Shown: positions 47,701 through 61,065, numbered from the stretch's first letter. The stretch: DNA of 64,000 nt from Phallus indusiatus (GCA_027605045.1 JAQFWX010000033.1:434001-498000); one strand, 5' to 3'. Made by a program: numbers and translations. Notes: a model not told the origin generated them from the letters alone.

Positions 47701-48600
47701 GTTCAGGCTAGCCTATCCGGTCTAACTGTGGGACGATGATAGAAAGGAAAAAAGTATCTGTGACGATTTCGACCGCTGATGTGTTGTTTTTTTTTCTGTT
47801 GAAAACCTGAATCACGTATGCCGCAGTATCCAACCGACTGGAGAGATCCGTTGCCCAATGCGCACCAGTGATCCCGCGATAGACAATTATCATCCTTAGT
47901 CAAGAACTCTGCGCTGTACTTATTTGTCGTAGTTTTTGTCATTAATTTGATCTAAAATATGCATTAACAGATGTCTTGTAAGCAAATATGAGTGTTTCGA
48001 GAAGATTTTCCTTGTTAATTCGATGCCATGACATGGCATTCCAAGACGTAAAACGTATCGCGAAGATGTATGAAAAAAAAAAAAATAGGTATCATTGGTT
48101 GATCAAACTTTTTTTCTTCCCCCTGTTCCTTTTCGCAATGGTTGGCAAGCAATGAGCGTTCCATTTTTCTTCGGCTTGAGATAATTTAGGCATTTTCCTT
48201 ATCATTACGTTAAAGCTTTTTTTCGACCTGGACATCTTCGTCTACGTATGTATGTATCTCGCTCGGTCATGACATTCATTATTCACTCCCTGACTTTTAT
48301 TTTCCGTTGTAACGAGGGAAATTTTTTTCTTTTAATTTTTTCCTCCTCTTTCGGCGTGGGGTGACCATGCTTCCGAGTATGTATATGAAATCAGTTCGCT
48401 CATAATTTCAATGCCATGCTTTTCTCTCTTGCGCCCTTGCAACTCTTTCATTATCAATATTGACAATTGATTCCTGATACACGTTCTGCTTCTGCTAGTT
48501 CTCTTCTTTACCTAAATGTAAGGCCTCATTAGTTACCTCTCTTGATCGCCGGTCTTTTAATCTATCTTTTTCTCAGGACTTAGGAGTTGACTATCACTGA
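44777..48600. other. Gene-poor region, first half
   Basis: About 3.8 kb with only short overlapping frames. Similar but diverged phrases (CTACTCCCCGACT near 46285 and GCTCCCCGACT near 46796; CTCGAC-TT-CTTGAAGG phrases near 45990 and 46970) hint at an old degraded repeat. Nothing codes for a recognisable protein. A GAGTCC-type repeat lies at 47346-47371. Confidence 0.35.
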
Positions 48601-51600
48601 GGGTCAAACTAGTCGGTCGACGTCTGCGTTGTGGATTATCGAAACTCAATTGCCACGATGTGGAACAGCTAAGTCCGTCGACGCTAGTGCCTCGGCTACT
48701 GATATAGATGTTTCCTTTTGTTTCTGAAAGAACCTGAGTATCTTGAGACTACTTATTAGATCTGTCACCGGGGGATACCATTGGCAAAATAGCTCGGGTA
48801 TTATACAGCACGTTTGTGAACATAACGGCAAGTCCCCTTTTTTCCTCTTGTGCTACCAGTGAAACAAGCTAAAGGACATTGATTTATATTAGACCTGTTC
48901 AATACAAGGCTAGTGTCCTAGACCATGAGAAGACTCGAAGCAACTGTTCTGTATGTAATATTAAATCTCAATGAATGGCCGCGCTTGTGGACTGTCCCCC
49001 ATTTTCTTTTTTCAACATGAATCGTTTCTCTTACAGTCTAGAAGCACCCATAATAAGGTTAGGGTTTTACTTCAAACGTTGATTAACGGTATCTTATGCA
49101 CAACTTAGGTGACACACCATGTGTCTCTTGACACGCGTTCCTAGATGTCAACAAGAACGAAATAGTCTTTTGTCTTGCTTGCTAGGTATTGAATGTTTTC
49201 TCATTTTACGTAAATCACATCGAGCAACTCGGTCATGAAACCAACAAAATACATCAATTGTCGAGGCTTCTGAAGTTGTTCTTTTCGTTCATAGATTTGC
49301 CAATTCAATTATGTAAACACGACGAGCGAAGTGGTGAGTCTGCGTCGAGACATTTCTTTTAAATGTTGAGTTTTTTTATCGATGACTATTAACGATAACC
49401 AAAGCCATGTGTCTGCACAGGTATCCGTATTCTCGTAGGTCTGAATCTGACGGGTAATAAAAGGCCAAGCAGAGCATACGCCATGGCACACACCCAAGGT
49501 CCCGAACCAAGTTGCGAGCGCTGGTGCCCGACTTCTTAATCTCCCGACTGACAACCCCGGATAGAAATCAATTATTGTCTTTTACCTCATACCATGAAAC
49601 AGTATTCTATAACTCCCTTTTAAAACTCATAAAAAATGAAAATTGGATTTATTTAAATTTTCGAGATCTGCTCACAGATATCGACATACTAAACCAGAAC
49701 CTGTACAGCGACCGGTGTCAATCATTCCGGTGTCAGAGAATTGACACTTATTATGAAGATGATGCACCTTTTTTTCAAGTTAAGTTACCGGATTAGATAA
49801 AAAGAAGAGAATCGCTTTTCATTTTCATTTTTTAATTTTGAGAGAAGCTGAAATGTCCAACCGATGATTTTTCATTCAGATGAATTTAAATTGAATGTGA
49901 TACATTGGACGACATGCGCACCAGAAAATTTGATAACATTGAATAGAACAACACTTCCAGCTATATGTATACCAAGTTAGAGGCTATCGCCCGGGACGCG
50001 CATTGATCCTTTACTACATAAAGTGAAGCCATGCCCCTTATCGTCTTTCGTGCCCTTTTGCGATGCATGCATGTTCCCGAATTTCCGTAGGGACTCTACT
50101 AGTATTACTCATGTCATTGCTTGAATTTTCTGACAGGAAGTCACCTTTTTCTCCTGCATCACAATCATTCAGTTTATTCAAGTTCGCCGGTGGGGCTGGA
50201 TGAAATTATTTTTAGAAGGTTGAAAGTTTGAGCGAATATAAACACAAAATAGTTCAGAATCATGAGGCAGATTCGAGGAGACCGAAACTGTATTCATTTA
50301 CATTGTTAGATGCTTCTCTCCGCCGCTCGGTGCAAAGCTCACGTGTTTCACGTTATCTCTAACTTGAATTCCATCATAGGTTTTTTCACATGTCGACCCA
50401 GATTGACATTCGGCAGGTTCTTATATTCCACTTGTCTTGAAAACTTATTGATCCTCTTACGAACACAACTGTACCCTATATTTCCGACCAAAACTATGCA
50501 ATTCAGTGGAGACGTGACGGCGAGTACTTACTAGTTTAAGGGAAAAACTGGGTCGGACACTTGATCTCATTCAAAGGAAGTTGACGATACATCTCACCTT
50601 CCGTTCCTAATGGACTCGGAACGAACGTTTCTCCCGGAAAACACCACATCTTCAAGGTTTAGCGTTGCTAGGGATGAATCGTAAACCCTCGAAACAGTCA
50701 CCGGAATCAAGCCTTTTTCAAAGTATCCAATATCCATCACGAAAAGGGGTCTTCTTTTTCTGGCCAAAGTTCAACGACAGATATGAAACCCAGATTTAGC
50801 ACCCGATTTTTGACACCTTTCATCCAGTTTGAATTAGATTTAAAGCTCCAGTCAAGGGTCCTTGTCATTTGTGGCGCAGCGTTATGAATAGGATTCGAGG
50901 TTGCGGGTTGAACTTGGTTCCTATCAATCACGCGATGTCATGCGTATATGAATATGAAAAAGCAGTGAGTTTATTCTCAATCCGATAACGGTCCGGCGAG
51001 CCAAACGCATGACCTTCGGAATGGAGCATAAATGTAAGCCGTTAAACACTACATATGGTAAAAAAAAGGAACCTGGGGCCTTTGAACATTACATACCAAA
51101 AAAGGATTTATCTTCCGCACGAATGGGATAACATCCGCTGGGGACCAATTTTTTTTTTCAGATTCAATATCTATAAATATTTAAGTTTAAACAAATCGAA
51201 AAGGATCTACCAACTTGTTTTTCACCTCGGAGTGACGAAGAAAGAATGTCAACTGAGGCTTGTCAGAAGTTGTAGCCGCACAACGGCCACGACGGCTTCG
51301 GACTTGAGCTTTATTATTATTATTTATTCACTTGAGTAAATGTTCAAAGATGTCTCCGGGAGATTTGAATAGCCATGGCTTTCATCTTCTCACCTTTTAC
51401 AGAAATCCGTTCAAAGGGCATTAGCCTGATGCGGTTTCCATTTAAGAAAACTCCTTTACTTCCATTCTGACCCTTTCTACAGGAACATGAGCGATAGATC
51501 TTCTCTTATCACCACAATAGCATTTGGTAGTCAAAGCCTGACAGAAGAAAAAACAATACACCTTTTAAAGGAAATTGGTATGCTGGCTCTGCAACTTGAA

Positions 51601-52698
51601 TGGCACGCCGAGTATCGCGCTTTGGTGATATTGGGAGTTCCGAAAACGTCTCAAGTAAGCCCAGGAACTGAGATAGAGGGTATGTCATTCAGAAACTATG
51701 GTCACGGTTCTTTCCTATCATCATGATGAGAAACATGAGTTTGTTCAGACTTTTTCAAATCTTACGAAAAGCGCTGACTTCTCTCTCAACTCCTGTTCTA
51801 ACTCGAATCCGGTGATATCAAGCGCAGCACCAGAATGAGTTTACCAGACCCAAAAGAGGATCAATCGAATTCGAAATCAGATCATGTTGCGTCGAGGAGA
51901 AAGCAAATGCCCGGGGATTTCCTTAGGCGAGCTCGTGATGGTCACGTGCCGGATTTGTCACTCAACTGATGAGATAATCAAGTGGTACCGATATCGATGG
52001 CAACTTAGCCCTCTCCGAATGAATAGATGTGATATATTCCGAGGCCGGGTCAATGTGAATTAAAGGCGATGGCATCGTTCCGCGAAGTAGTCGCAAGATG
52101 GGTTCTTCTTCGTTTGATGATTTTCGAGCATGGGCTGATAGATGGATTTTGTGTCTCCACTGACAAATTTGAGGTGTGTGAGGGCATATATCATTTCTGA
52201 AATGGCGTAAAAAACTATTATAGAGTGTGACAAATTTGATAAATTTGAATGGTTTGGCGTAAGGATATCATAATCTTGTGAGCCTGAATACGCCCTGGGC
52301 CGGATGATTGAGATGTGTCACTCACCTTAAGGCTTTACCCTTTTTGAGACTAAGATCTCTTTTTGGCATCAGCCTCATTTTTTTCTTTGTCAATGAGGCA
52401 GAAATTCACATATCGGCGGATATAACAGTATTATCCGTGCGAACCAATTGAGGTCGGAGTGGTTTTCCTTGCTCACTTCCGTCTTAACTCTTTCCAGCGT
52501 TTCGACGGCGCCAACTTTGACTAACGGAATGGCACATCCGTTATCATTGCCTAAAATACACAACATGTGATAATACAATTGAGCCTGTCATATACACACA
52601 GTGGTCACATGAGAGTAAAACGTTATTACTATGAAAACAAGCAGTACAAGAACCAAAACACAATGGAAAGTTTCGTTCCCATGTCAGCACTTACGGGG
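48601..52698. other. Gene-poor region, second half
   Basis: About 4.1 kb. Open frames at 49512-49796 (+, 94 codons, non-ATG start), 51055-51339 (+) and 51487-51726 (+) have no recognised motif. The 51487 frame starts with an ATG and contains donor-like GGTATG at 51577, but I could not extend it. No RNA gene was recognised. Confidence 0.35.
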
Positions 52699-53958
52699 CT
52701 AAAGTTCCTCCCTCAAGCGCTTCGTCCACCACTCTTCAAAACCCGTGAGACCCAATCCACCTTCAATTCTCAGGGCTTCGGTTTCCCGGCAATCCAGGTG
52801 GCAATCCCTCGGACGGGTTGTCGCACCAATTCCGGTTGGAGCGTCAGTATCCGCGATGATGTGTTTGTGAGGCACTCCGAGAATCTGAGAGAAGACTAAA
52901 CACATCTCGTATTTCGTGAACGGTTCGGCTCCACTATAATGAAGGATTCTAGGAACCTTCCCTGAGTATACTAGAAAGAAGTATGAGCTTAATTAGATAT
53001 AACATGGTCCGAGTGGTGGAAATAGATACGGATACTTACAACTGAGTCTAACGAGGAAATCGGCGATGTCAAGTACGTTAGTTGGGTAGCGCGCGGCAAA
53101 ATGATCCATATGGTATAATTTGCCAGATTGGTCACGAACGACATCCAGCAAAATGTTGACCGCCGATTCTGAGTTTTTGCTCGTAGGTCCGTAGCTGAGA
53201 TGAGAAATAAGTTATTTGGCTGAATAGGCATATACAAAAGCGAAAAAAAAAAACAAAGAGACGAGTCACGCACAGGACTGGGACACGTAAAATGAGGCAA
53301 TGCTGATCATCGAGGTGCCGCAATGCCAGTTCGCCATCCCGTTTCGTGCGACCGTACAATTGTAAAGGATTCGTCTCAGAATCAGGAGAGTAGGGAGGCT
53401 TGGTCCCATCAAAGACATAATCTGTGGCGGCGGTTGTTAAAGCTAAGGATTGACTAAAAAAGACATGGTTATGCGGGCGCACCAGTAGATATGTATATTA
53501 ATTTGAAAGCAAGCTGGCTTGCCAGTTGCCCCAATTGCGAGGTTACGCCAACATTCAACTGAAATTTACAGATCAATAGTCACCCGAAAGCACCCATCCG
53601 TGAATGCCATGAGTCATGACTCATAATGACCAGTTATGGCGGCTTACTTGAGTAGCAGCATCAGGGTCCCTTTCCGCGACGTCAGGCCGTCTTTCTGCGG
53701 CACAGTGTATTAGCCAATGCGGCTTGAAAGAATGAATTGCATGTTCGAGAGCCGATGAGTCGAGCAGATTCAATAAATGCAACTCAGGACGCTCCTGAGC
53801 ACGTGTAAACGCAGTACCGAATATATCGCAATCTGTACGTTTGAAGGCTTCATAGATGGCGCTGCCGAGCACACCAGATGCGCCTTTGAAAAATCAGAAA
53901 AACAATGTAATTATTTACACGTGAACAAGTTTAAATTACCTGTAATGAGAACTCGCAT
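52699..53958 (-). CDS. MAT2B/RmlD-like extended short-chain dehydrogenase (301 aa)
   Basis: NAD(P)-binding Rossmann protein of the group containing the methionine adenosyltransferase regulatory beta subunit and dTDP-4-dehydrorhamnose reductase. Exons 53958-53940, 53883-53648, 53558-53483, 53421-53274, 53194-53040 and 52970-52699 total 302 codons. Motifs: MRVLITGASGVLGSAIYEAF (nucleotide-binding GxSGxLG), FKPHWLIHCAAERRPDVAER, KLIYISTDYVFDGTKPPYSP, QLYGRTKRDGELALR (YxxxK pair), LRVPVLYGPTS, ARYPTNVLDIADFLVRLS, HYSGAEPFTKYEMCLVF, and TTRPRDCHLDCRETEAL near the C-terminus. These closely follow fungal MAT2B homologs, which may support S-adenosylmethionine synthesis. Whether it binds a synthetase or is a free reductase cannot be told. 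Its promoter faces the terpene synthase gene. Confidence 0.92.
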
Positions 53959-55168
53959 CACGACAGTGCTTTGGGGGACGGTGGTAGCCAGATGATGATG
54001 ATGATGATCGGTGTCGGAGCGTCCACTGGCGCCCTCATGACAAAGCAGGGCACTTCTTTACCGGCTGCGCACCTAGACACCTTCCGAATCCGTTTCACCT
54101 CACCTCCCCTACAAGCAGTCATTAACATTATACGTAGCTTTCAATTGGCAACCCCTCGATATTCCCACCATCATCGCTCGAGTTAAGCCAAATTCACCGC
54201 CGGTCGGTGGAAGAAAAGAATACAAAGAAAAAGAAAAAGACGCCATGTGGTAGTCTCCCAACGACGAAAAAAAAAAGGAAAAGAAAACGCGTTTTCATTT
54301 TTTTGGTATTTTCCATTACTAGAAATAACACCCGAAATTGAATTTTTTAATTGTAGGCGTTCACTTGCTGATTCCTGTGCGGGGGGCTTGTACAAGGGCT
54401 TCACTTTTGAATGCTGGGCGTGATTTCGCTGCTGATTAGACGATACCAAGAGTTTTCATTAAGTTGTACATACATACATACACGGTGAGTAAGCCTCAAG
54501 CGTCGGAAATTGGGAGAGCTGAAAAACGTCGATTAAGGAAATACAGGGACACATTGTAGTCCTGGATCTACCTCAGGCTATCAAATGTTCGCGTGCCAAT
54601 AGAATTTTTTTTCTCTCAATCGAACTTGTCAAGATAAGTCCAAGTTGCACGATAACTCATCAGTCGAACATGTATCTCGAACACGGCCCTTTGTGTAAGT
54701 CTGACACCACGTTGCAATTGACCACATCCCGGTGGAATTGAATGTTAATACCACCGATTAACTCTCCGCTTTACATCTTCGGCCACGCATGATAATCCTA
54801 ACCGAGCACTTGGCCGGCAGGACTTAACACGGTATATCCAAATCTGGCATCTAGGCAAACCGGAGCACACCGCTTTTACCGATTCTTGTCCACCCTTTCG
54901 CTCAGCATGCTTTTGGCTCGACCCCAATGTACAATTACGGCAAGTAAGCCTATCCTAATTTTCAATTTGTCATGGAACAAAACATAATCAACTTAGATCA
55001 CATTCCTTTTTTCTGACCTGCGTCGTCACGTTGTCCTTCAAGTCCCGCTTAATAATATTTTTTTTCTATCCTCTTCCGCTATAAAAATGTGCTCTTGCAA
55101 GGATCGGTCGTCCCGAAGTCGTCTTATCCCTCACTTGTCTCCTACACTCTCACCTCAACCATTATATC
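53959..55168. promoter_or_regulatory. Divergent region between MAT2B-like gene and terpene synthase
   Basis: 1.2 kb without a gene. It includes an ATGATGATGATG run near 53992, a CATACATACATACA tract near 54468, and a TATA-type box at 55079-55088. Confidence 0.45.
55079..55088 (+). promoter_or_regulatory. TATA box of the terpene synthase gene
   Basis: CTATAAAAAT lies about 80-90 nt upstream of the ATG at 55169. Confidence 0.5.
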
Positions 55169-56609
55169 ATGCCTACGACGCCTCGTTCGTTTTACATCCC
55201 CGATTTAATGAAACTTTCCAAATGGCCATGGCCAGCTGTTTTGTCTCCTTACTACGAATCCGTTCGCCAAGCCAGTCAAGACTGGATGGAGAGTTACAAC
55301 CTCTTGCCTTCCGAGGCTTTGGATGCTTTCAACCGATGTGACTTTACCATGATAATGGCCTACACAAACACTTTCGTCACTGAAGAACATCTTCGAATTA
55401 CGGCTGATTTATGCCAATGGTATTTCCTCTATGATGAATTCAGCGACGTTATGGACGGACCGGCAGCTCGTGCCCTTTCAGACACACTTTTATTGGCGAT
55501 GAGGTGATTATTACATCTGTTTTTTTATTAACGTACGACCATACCGACATTTTTTTAAATAGGAAACCTCACGACCCTCTTCCCAAAGGTTCTCACAAGC
55601 TTGGGCTATTAACTCAAGAGTAAGTCCATTCGTCAAGACTGCCAGGACAAAAACTTATTATATCTTCACTGTCAGTCTATGGGGTCGTATTGTCGATTTT
55701 TCAGTCCCTTCTTCCTCCTTGCGCCTCAGGAAAAGTTTAGAGGAATATATCGAAGCTGTATGCGTTGAAGCAGCCGATCGCGATGACTTACACATCCGAG
55801 GTATCGATGAATATCTTGAAATTCGACGCGCAAGTGCTGCTACCAAATCAATTTTCTTCGTCGGGGCACTGCACGTGGACATCCCAGAGAAAGTCATGCA
55901 GCACCCACAAGTCCTAAGTCTTACTCTCAAAGCGATGGATCTAGTTTGTATCCATAACGTAAGTTCTATTTTCTCTCGCTCTCTCTTTCCTCATTCTCTC
56001 TCGCTTTCACTCGGCTGACATCGACGTTTCATCCAGGACCTATACTCTTATAACTTTGAACGCAAAAATGGTATCCATGGCCATAACGTGATTACGGCCA
56101 TCATGAAAGAAAAGCGGTTAGACATCCAAGGATCGTTCGACTACGCAGGCAAGATGTTTCAACAAATTGGACTGGACTTTATCCGAGACATCAAACGAAT
56201 TCCGACATTCGGTCCCGAGGTTGACCAAGCTCTCAAGGTTCATCTGGACGTCATGTGTAATTGGCCCATTGGCATGGAGGAATGGACCTTCCGAAGTGAC
56301 CGATACCTCGGAAAGCAAAAAGACGAAGTGAGAAAGACTCGTACTGTCGAATTGGCTCCTGAACCTTTGAGACGACAATATGATCTCTTGATGGACCATC
56401 TCGACACTAACACCAAAACCCAAATTACCGCTTGGTCACGGCTTGTTCGTGCTACAGGAGTGAGTATTAAAGCCATATCGAAGATTAACCCTTCCGCTGC
56501 TGACTTATTTTCTTTTTGTGTGTAGTTGGTGTCTCTATCACGCTTTGTCGTTCCCGTTCTCATATACCACTGTTTCACCCTTTTAGTTTATAATGTTCGG
56601 AATATCTGA
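55169..56609 (+). CDS. Sesquiterpene synthase, basidiomycete type (393 aa)
   Basis: Class I terpene cyclase, expected to ionise farnesyl diphosphate and form a sesquiterpene. Exons 55169-55503, 55563-55619, 55676-55958, 56037-56459 and 56526-56609 total 394 codons. N-terminus SFYIPDLMKLSKWPWPAVLS is family-typical. The aspartate-rich motif is DEFSD at residues 89-93 (WYFLYDEFSDVMDG). The NSE triad is NDLYSYNFE, completed across intron 55959-56036 (residues 225-233). The downstream Arg-Tyr pair is in WTFRSDRYLG. The last short exon gives LVSLSRFVVPVLIYHC, a hydrophobic tail; not splicing there would instead stop at 56525, so the C-terminus is uncertain, though both ends lie beyond the active site. 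No P450, prenyltransferase or transporter sits next to it. Product cannot be predicted. Confidence 0.92.
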
Positions 56610-59202
56610 CAAGTCTCTTTCCCCATTCATCGTCTCTTTATTCTCGTTTTTTTCTCCTTACGTTATTTGTTATGCTGTCCCTGTGTGTTGTTACCATTAC
56701 TACGCATTGTTTGAGTCGTCTGTTGTACACCTGTTGTCATCACTATTATGCACAACCATACTGAAATGATACCTAATGATTAATTACCATTTTTTTTTCT
56801 TTTCTTTTGATTTTGTAAATCCGACTCGGCGTATCACGGATTTACGGCTGATGATGCTTTTATTATTACTGGAGCTGCAGTGAGCAACCAGGGCTTGGTC
56901 TGGCCTAGGTCATTTTACTCTCGGAACAAAACTCCCTGAACTACCGCATCTACCTTCCTAATTCAATTTTCTTTACCAGAAGGAGATCGGTGTACTTCGA
57001 TTAAACTCTATAAATTAGCTCGCGTATGCCCGTAGAGCGCCTACGTAAGAATCTAAATTTGAGTACACGTGTACGGGTATTCCTGGCAACTTGCAAAAAA
57101 GTCACTCGTTCGCACTTGTTATCACTTGGGTCTTGTTCTGAAAACGCCAATTACCTGATATAACATCACGACATGGACAATTCAGGAGAGCCACGACCGT
57201 TTCCAAAAGCTTTAGCGAAGATATTGGAATTTTTTTTGCCTTTCACATCCATGACATTTGGAAAGACTGTCTCCGAGCGTTGACCTCGACAGATCCCTCC
57301 CAAATGCGGACATATCAATATCGGCGGTGACGCTCATAATGATTGGTGTTTTCGAAAAAAAAAAGGGCAAGGCGATGACAACTTATGTCAAAGTAAAACT
57401 GCTTCTGACTCGGCGGAGATGAGTACTTTCCTCGCAAAGTACGTCAAACGATATATTAATACGAAAGGAGATCGGGAAAGAAAACCTATTAAAAAATTCG
57501 AATGGCATCGTTAGGCTTTCACATTATGGAAGAGAACGTAAAACTGTGATTTCATATTAGACGCTTCTATTTTCTATAGGGCATGTCGTGAGCAGATTTA
57601 TTCCTGACATCGCTAGTGTATACTGATATTTTGATAAGATGAAAATGTAACTCCACGTCGATGCTCTGTAATTCCTTCGGATTTCTTTATTACATATCTC
57701 ATTTTGCAGATAGCCTAAGTAATTTCAGCCCTGAAGTGCGTTGGGATCGCTGTTCCTTTATGGATATAACATGATATTCACATACATAGATAACCCCCAA
57801 ATGCTGTGCAACGAGGCTTTCCGAAATGTGTTTTGAAAATAAAATATAAACCTTGACATTCGGATATTGTCTCCGGATGGGGAAGGAAAAGAAGAATATG
57901 GTGCGAAGCGCTAATATTAGCATAGTACGTAGTGACTAGTGACCGGTATTACCGTGCATGTCTTATTTTGATTATTAAATATTTTATTTTTTGATGGTTT
58001 TCAGGCCGGAAATGACTTGTGCCTTTCGGTTGATAAGACAATCCAAAGACCATCAGACAGCACGGTTTATACAGTCTTATTACATTTCTTGCTTTGAATG
58101 CCAAAGCAGTCCAACGTCATAACCAGCTTACCAAACTGATTACAACGCGAATACAAGGAGAGTTGTCTTTTTTATGCAGATTATAACCGTTGCATTCACC
58201 TCAAAGTTCACGTTCTTAAATTGCTTCTTTGCGTCCGAGTTGGCACTCCAAAACGAATGTGGCCTTTCAAAAGCCATTTACTGCAATGCGCGTCAAATGA
58301 CTCCGGTCAAAGCAAAATGAAACCTTGAGAAAAAGTTTTGACGTGCCCGAAATTAATGATTCTCAATCAATGATTCGATTGACAATGAATTGCGTCGAGC
58401 CTGAGTCGGAAGCTCATAATTCAGCGTGGCTTCAAGTTCGCATTGAGTCAACTACATATTATCTACAACTCGCTGGCACCGGAGCTTTCATGACTGAATT
58501 AGAGCTTCTCCGGCAAAATCATACACGTAGATTCATATACCTTTTGGTTTCGCCCTTATTCAAGTTCATTAGAAATTACTAATCAATGACACTGTATTCA
58601 AGCCAGGGAACCCGAAGCTCCACAAATGTCAGAGAAAAAGAATCCGAAGCATAGTAATTAATGAATACTGGGATTTACCTTTGTTCCGGAGAAAAGTCTC
58701 ACTGACACCAAACCACATCACAGGATGCCTGAAAAAATTTTCGTTGACGAAGACTTGAACTGTTCTGGCATAATATGTTCTCAGCGCCAGGCTCGGAAGG
58801 GGGGATTCGGACACGCGGTGCCACAAGATGAATGCCAGTCCTATTAGTAGCCTAACTACAAAGCCATTATATCTCGCTTTAACAAATAGAATAGAAAAAA
58901 CCACTGGCCACCCTGAATGTCTAACATTTAAGGTTGCTGGCTAGTCGTGGGCTAGTAAGGCCTTTGATATGGCTGAACAGAATGCATATATGTACATATG
59001 TATAACGGAATGAACTAGCTTTGTATCTTCCAGGCATTCCGGCCACACAAAAAGCAATTTTTTGAGAAAAAATATTTATTGCCAATTCAAAAAATAAACC
59101 GTGCTGTCCGTTCTGTACATATTAATGATGTCGACAACTCTAAACGAAAAGTCCTATCAGGCACTCGATATACGTGCACATGTATTTCAAATGTCCCTTC
59201 GT
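56610..59202. other. Gene-free region between two convergent genes
   Basis: 2.6 kb lying 3' of both neighbours. Frames at 58325-58582 (+) and 58629-58904 (-) show no recognisable domain. AT-rich, no RNA gene seen. Confidence 0.4.
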
Positions 59203-61065
59203 TCAATGACTCTTGCGGTGGCGATGCTTTTCCAACCCTAAGCTCCGACGTTGTGCGGGACTGACGCTGACAGTTGGGATAGCCGTACAGCTACTGCTCG
59301 ACGCGACTGGATGTGGGGGTGGTGTGGGGCTAATTCCTTGATGCCATGTAGACGTGCCATACACTCCCATCGGGAGGCTAATAAAATCGTGACTTGTTCA
59401 ATTGAGTCTGTTGATAAAAAATGTTAATCTAACTCAACTCATCGTCACCTAAACAGTCTTCAAATACGTCAGGCGAATAGTTTGCCGCTGAATGTTGATT
59501 TTTGGTTAGTCTAGTTTTGGGAATGAGATTCCCGGGTCGTAATTCATTAAACTCACGCATGTTCTTGAATAAGAAACGTCAGCGCGTTTTCTTGAAATTG
59601 AAAAAATGACATACCCAATCACAACCCATTTCATCGTACTATAAAAATCATTTAGTTATGTACTTCTTCATAGACGATCGGAAGCATTCTTCTTACGATA
59701 TGTTGACAAAGTTCAGCAGCCCTTGGTCCAACCTGTTGTGATTAAGCGGTTAGACTGTTTTTCTTTTCAAGTAAGTGAAGAAATCAAAAGAGCCAAGACG
59801 CACGCATGCTCTGAAACAAAATTGGCTAGCAGAAACGAACATGGTCCATTCATGATATTGCAACGCCCGGCCAAAACTATTCCCGTAAACAAGACCTCCA
59901 ATGGGATTCCCGTTCCCGTCTGCACCGTGAGGATCAAGTTCACCTCCAGCGTCACCCTGAGCAATATTAATCATTGTCAAATCGCCTACACCGGTTACTT
60001 GAACGTAATCGGGTGTTTTGACGAAGTGAACCCCTTTGAGTGCTCCGTTGGGAATGAGCCGTGTTCCTTGTCCTGATTTAGTACAATAGGCTACTTCAGT
60101 TCTTTCGGTGTCGCCGATGTCACCATTGGGATTAGGAGGTGCAAACCTATCGCGAAAACGGGACCTGAAGCTACTAAACTTACGAGAGTAGACAAAAGCT
60201 TACAGGCAGAAATCTTCAGCGGAGCTTATTAGTCATAGTGAGGCATATCATCTACTGATTTGTGATTTCTTTTGACTCACTTTATCCAAGCCGTTTGACA
60301 CATGGAGCCGGGAGAGGAATCAGTCCCGCATGTATTGGTTCCGGATTGACCGTTTTCTGATTTAGCGGGCAAGTTGCTGTATGAGTATCCAGTATTCCAG
60401 ATCTAATAAAGTAAACCATCCGACTCTCGCAATGCAAATAAATCAAAGATACTTGATTGGAGTTTCCCCAAGAGCAATCCCAAATTTGCACCTACAGTCT
60501 CGTCAAGGTCGCGATGAGAGACGAGCAGTACCGCTAACCTGATTTCCGTCATTCAAGTTACCATCAGTGAGATCTAGACACTTGTTTTTGTCTTTCCACG
60601 AAAGCTGATTGACCCAGAAGTTATAATGCCACTGCTGATTGGCGTTATTGTCGGTGCAGGTCCAAATCTGCAGCTTAGTACCGTCGGCGTTCGCACCATT
60701 GGTGACATCAAGACACATGTTGCCAAAAACGGATATAGCGCCATTAGTAAAAGTCCATTGCTGAGCAGAGGCACCGATACATGTTTGGATGATAACAGCG
60801 GCACCGTCGGAGTTGGACGTAGCCGTCAGACATTTGCCTAGCAGTTCACAATCGGGTCAGATAATACAGAAGAAGGGGCTAAGAAGAACTTTACTGGAAT
60901 CGCTTCCTGGCTCAATCAAGAGAGCACCGAGATATCTATTCAGAGATCAACAGTTATTGATTCGTGTTACCGTGCCTAATAATCTGACATACGGAGGAAC
61001 TTGGGCTGATACCGTGTAGGACATAGCCAAAAAAATCAAGGAAGAGTGTGCTTTCAAAGAAGATT
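59203..61065 (-). CDS. Secreted CBM13 (ricin-B-type lectin) plus macrophage-activating-glycoprotein-like domain; first exon out of frame
   Basis: Secreted basidiomycete glycoprotein architecture. Exons with matching phases: 60837-60539, 60491-60453, 60412-60291, 60224-60204, 60146-59804, 59732-59697, 59638-59615, 59563-59439 and 59377-59203; they sum to 395 codons. The CBM13 part shows KCLTATSNSDGAAV, ASAQQWTF, GNMCLDVTNGANADGTKLQI, NANQQWHY and NKCLDLTDGNLNDGNQVQIW. The second domain shows DFCLFAPPNPNGDIGDTERT, PDYVQVTGVGDLTMINIA, GGELDPHGADGNGNPIGGLV, ELCQHIYDEMGCDW, YSPDVFEDCLGDD and PMGVYGTSTWHQG, as in macrophage-activating glycoproteins. A clean signal peptide (MKSSLKAHSSLIFLAMSYTV, from 61065) lies just upstream, but its frame does not match exon 60837-60539. 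Either a small indel has broken the gene or the first splice differs. Carbohydrate binding is expected from the family; the function of the second domain is unknown. Confidence 0.8.
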
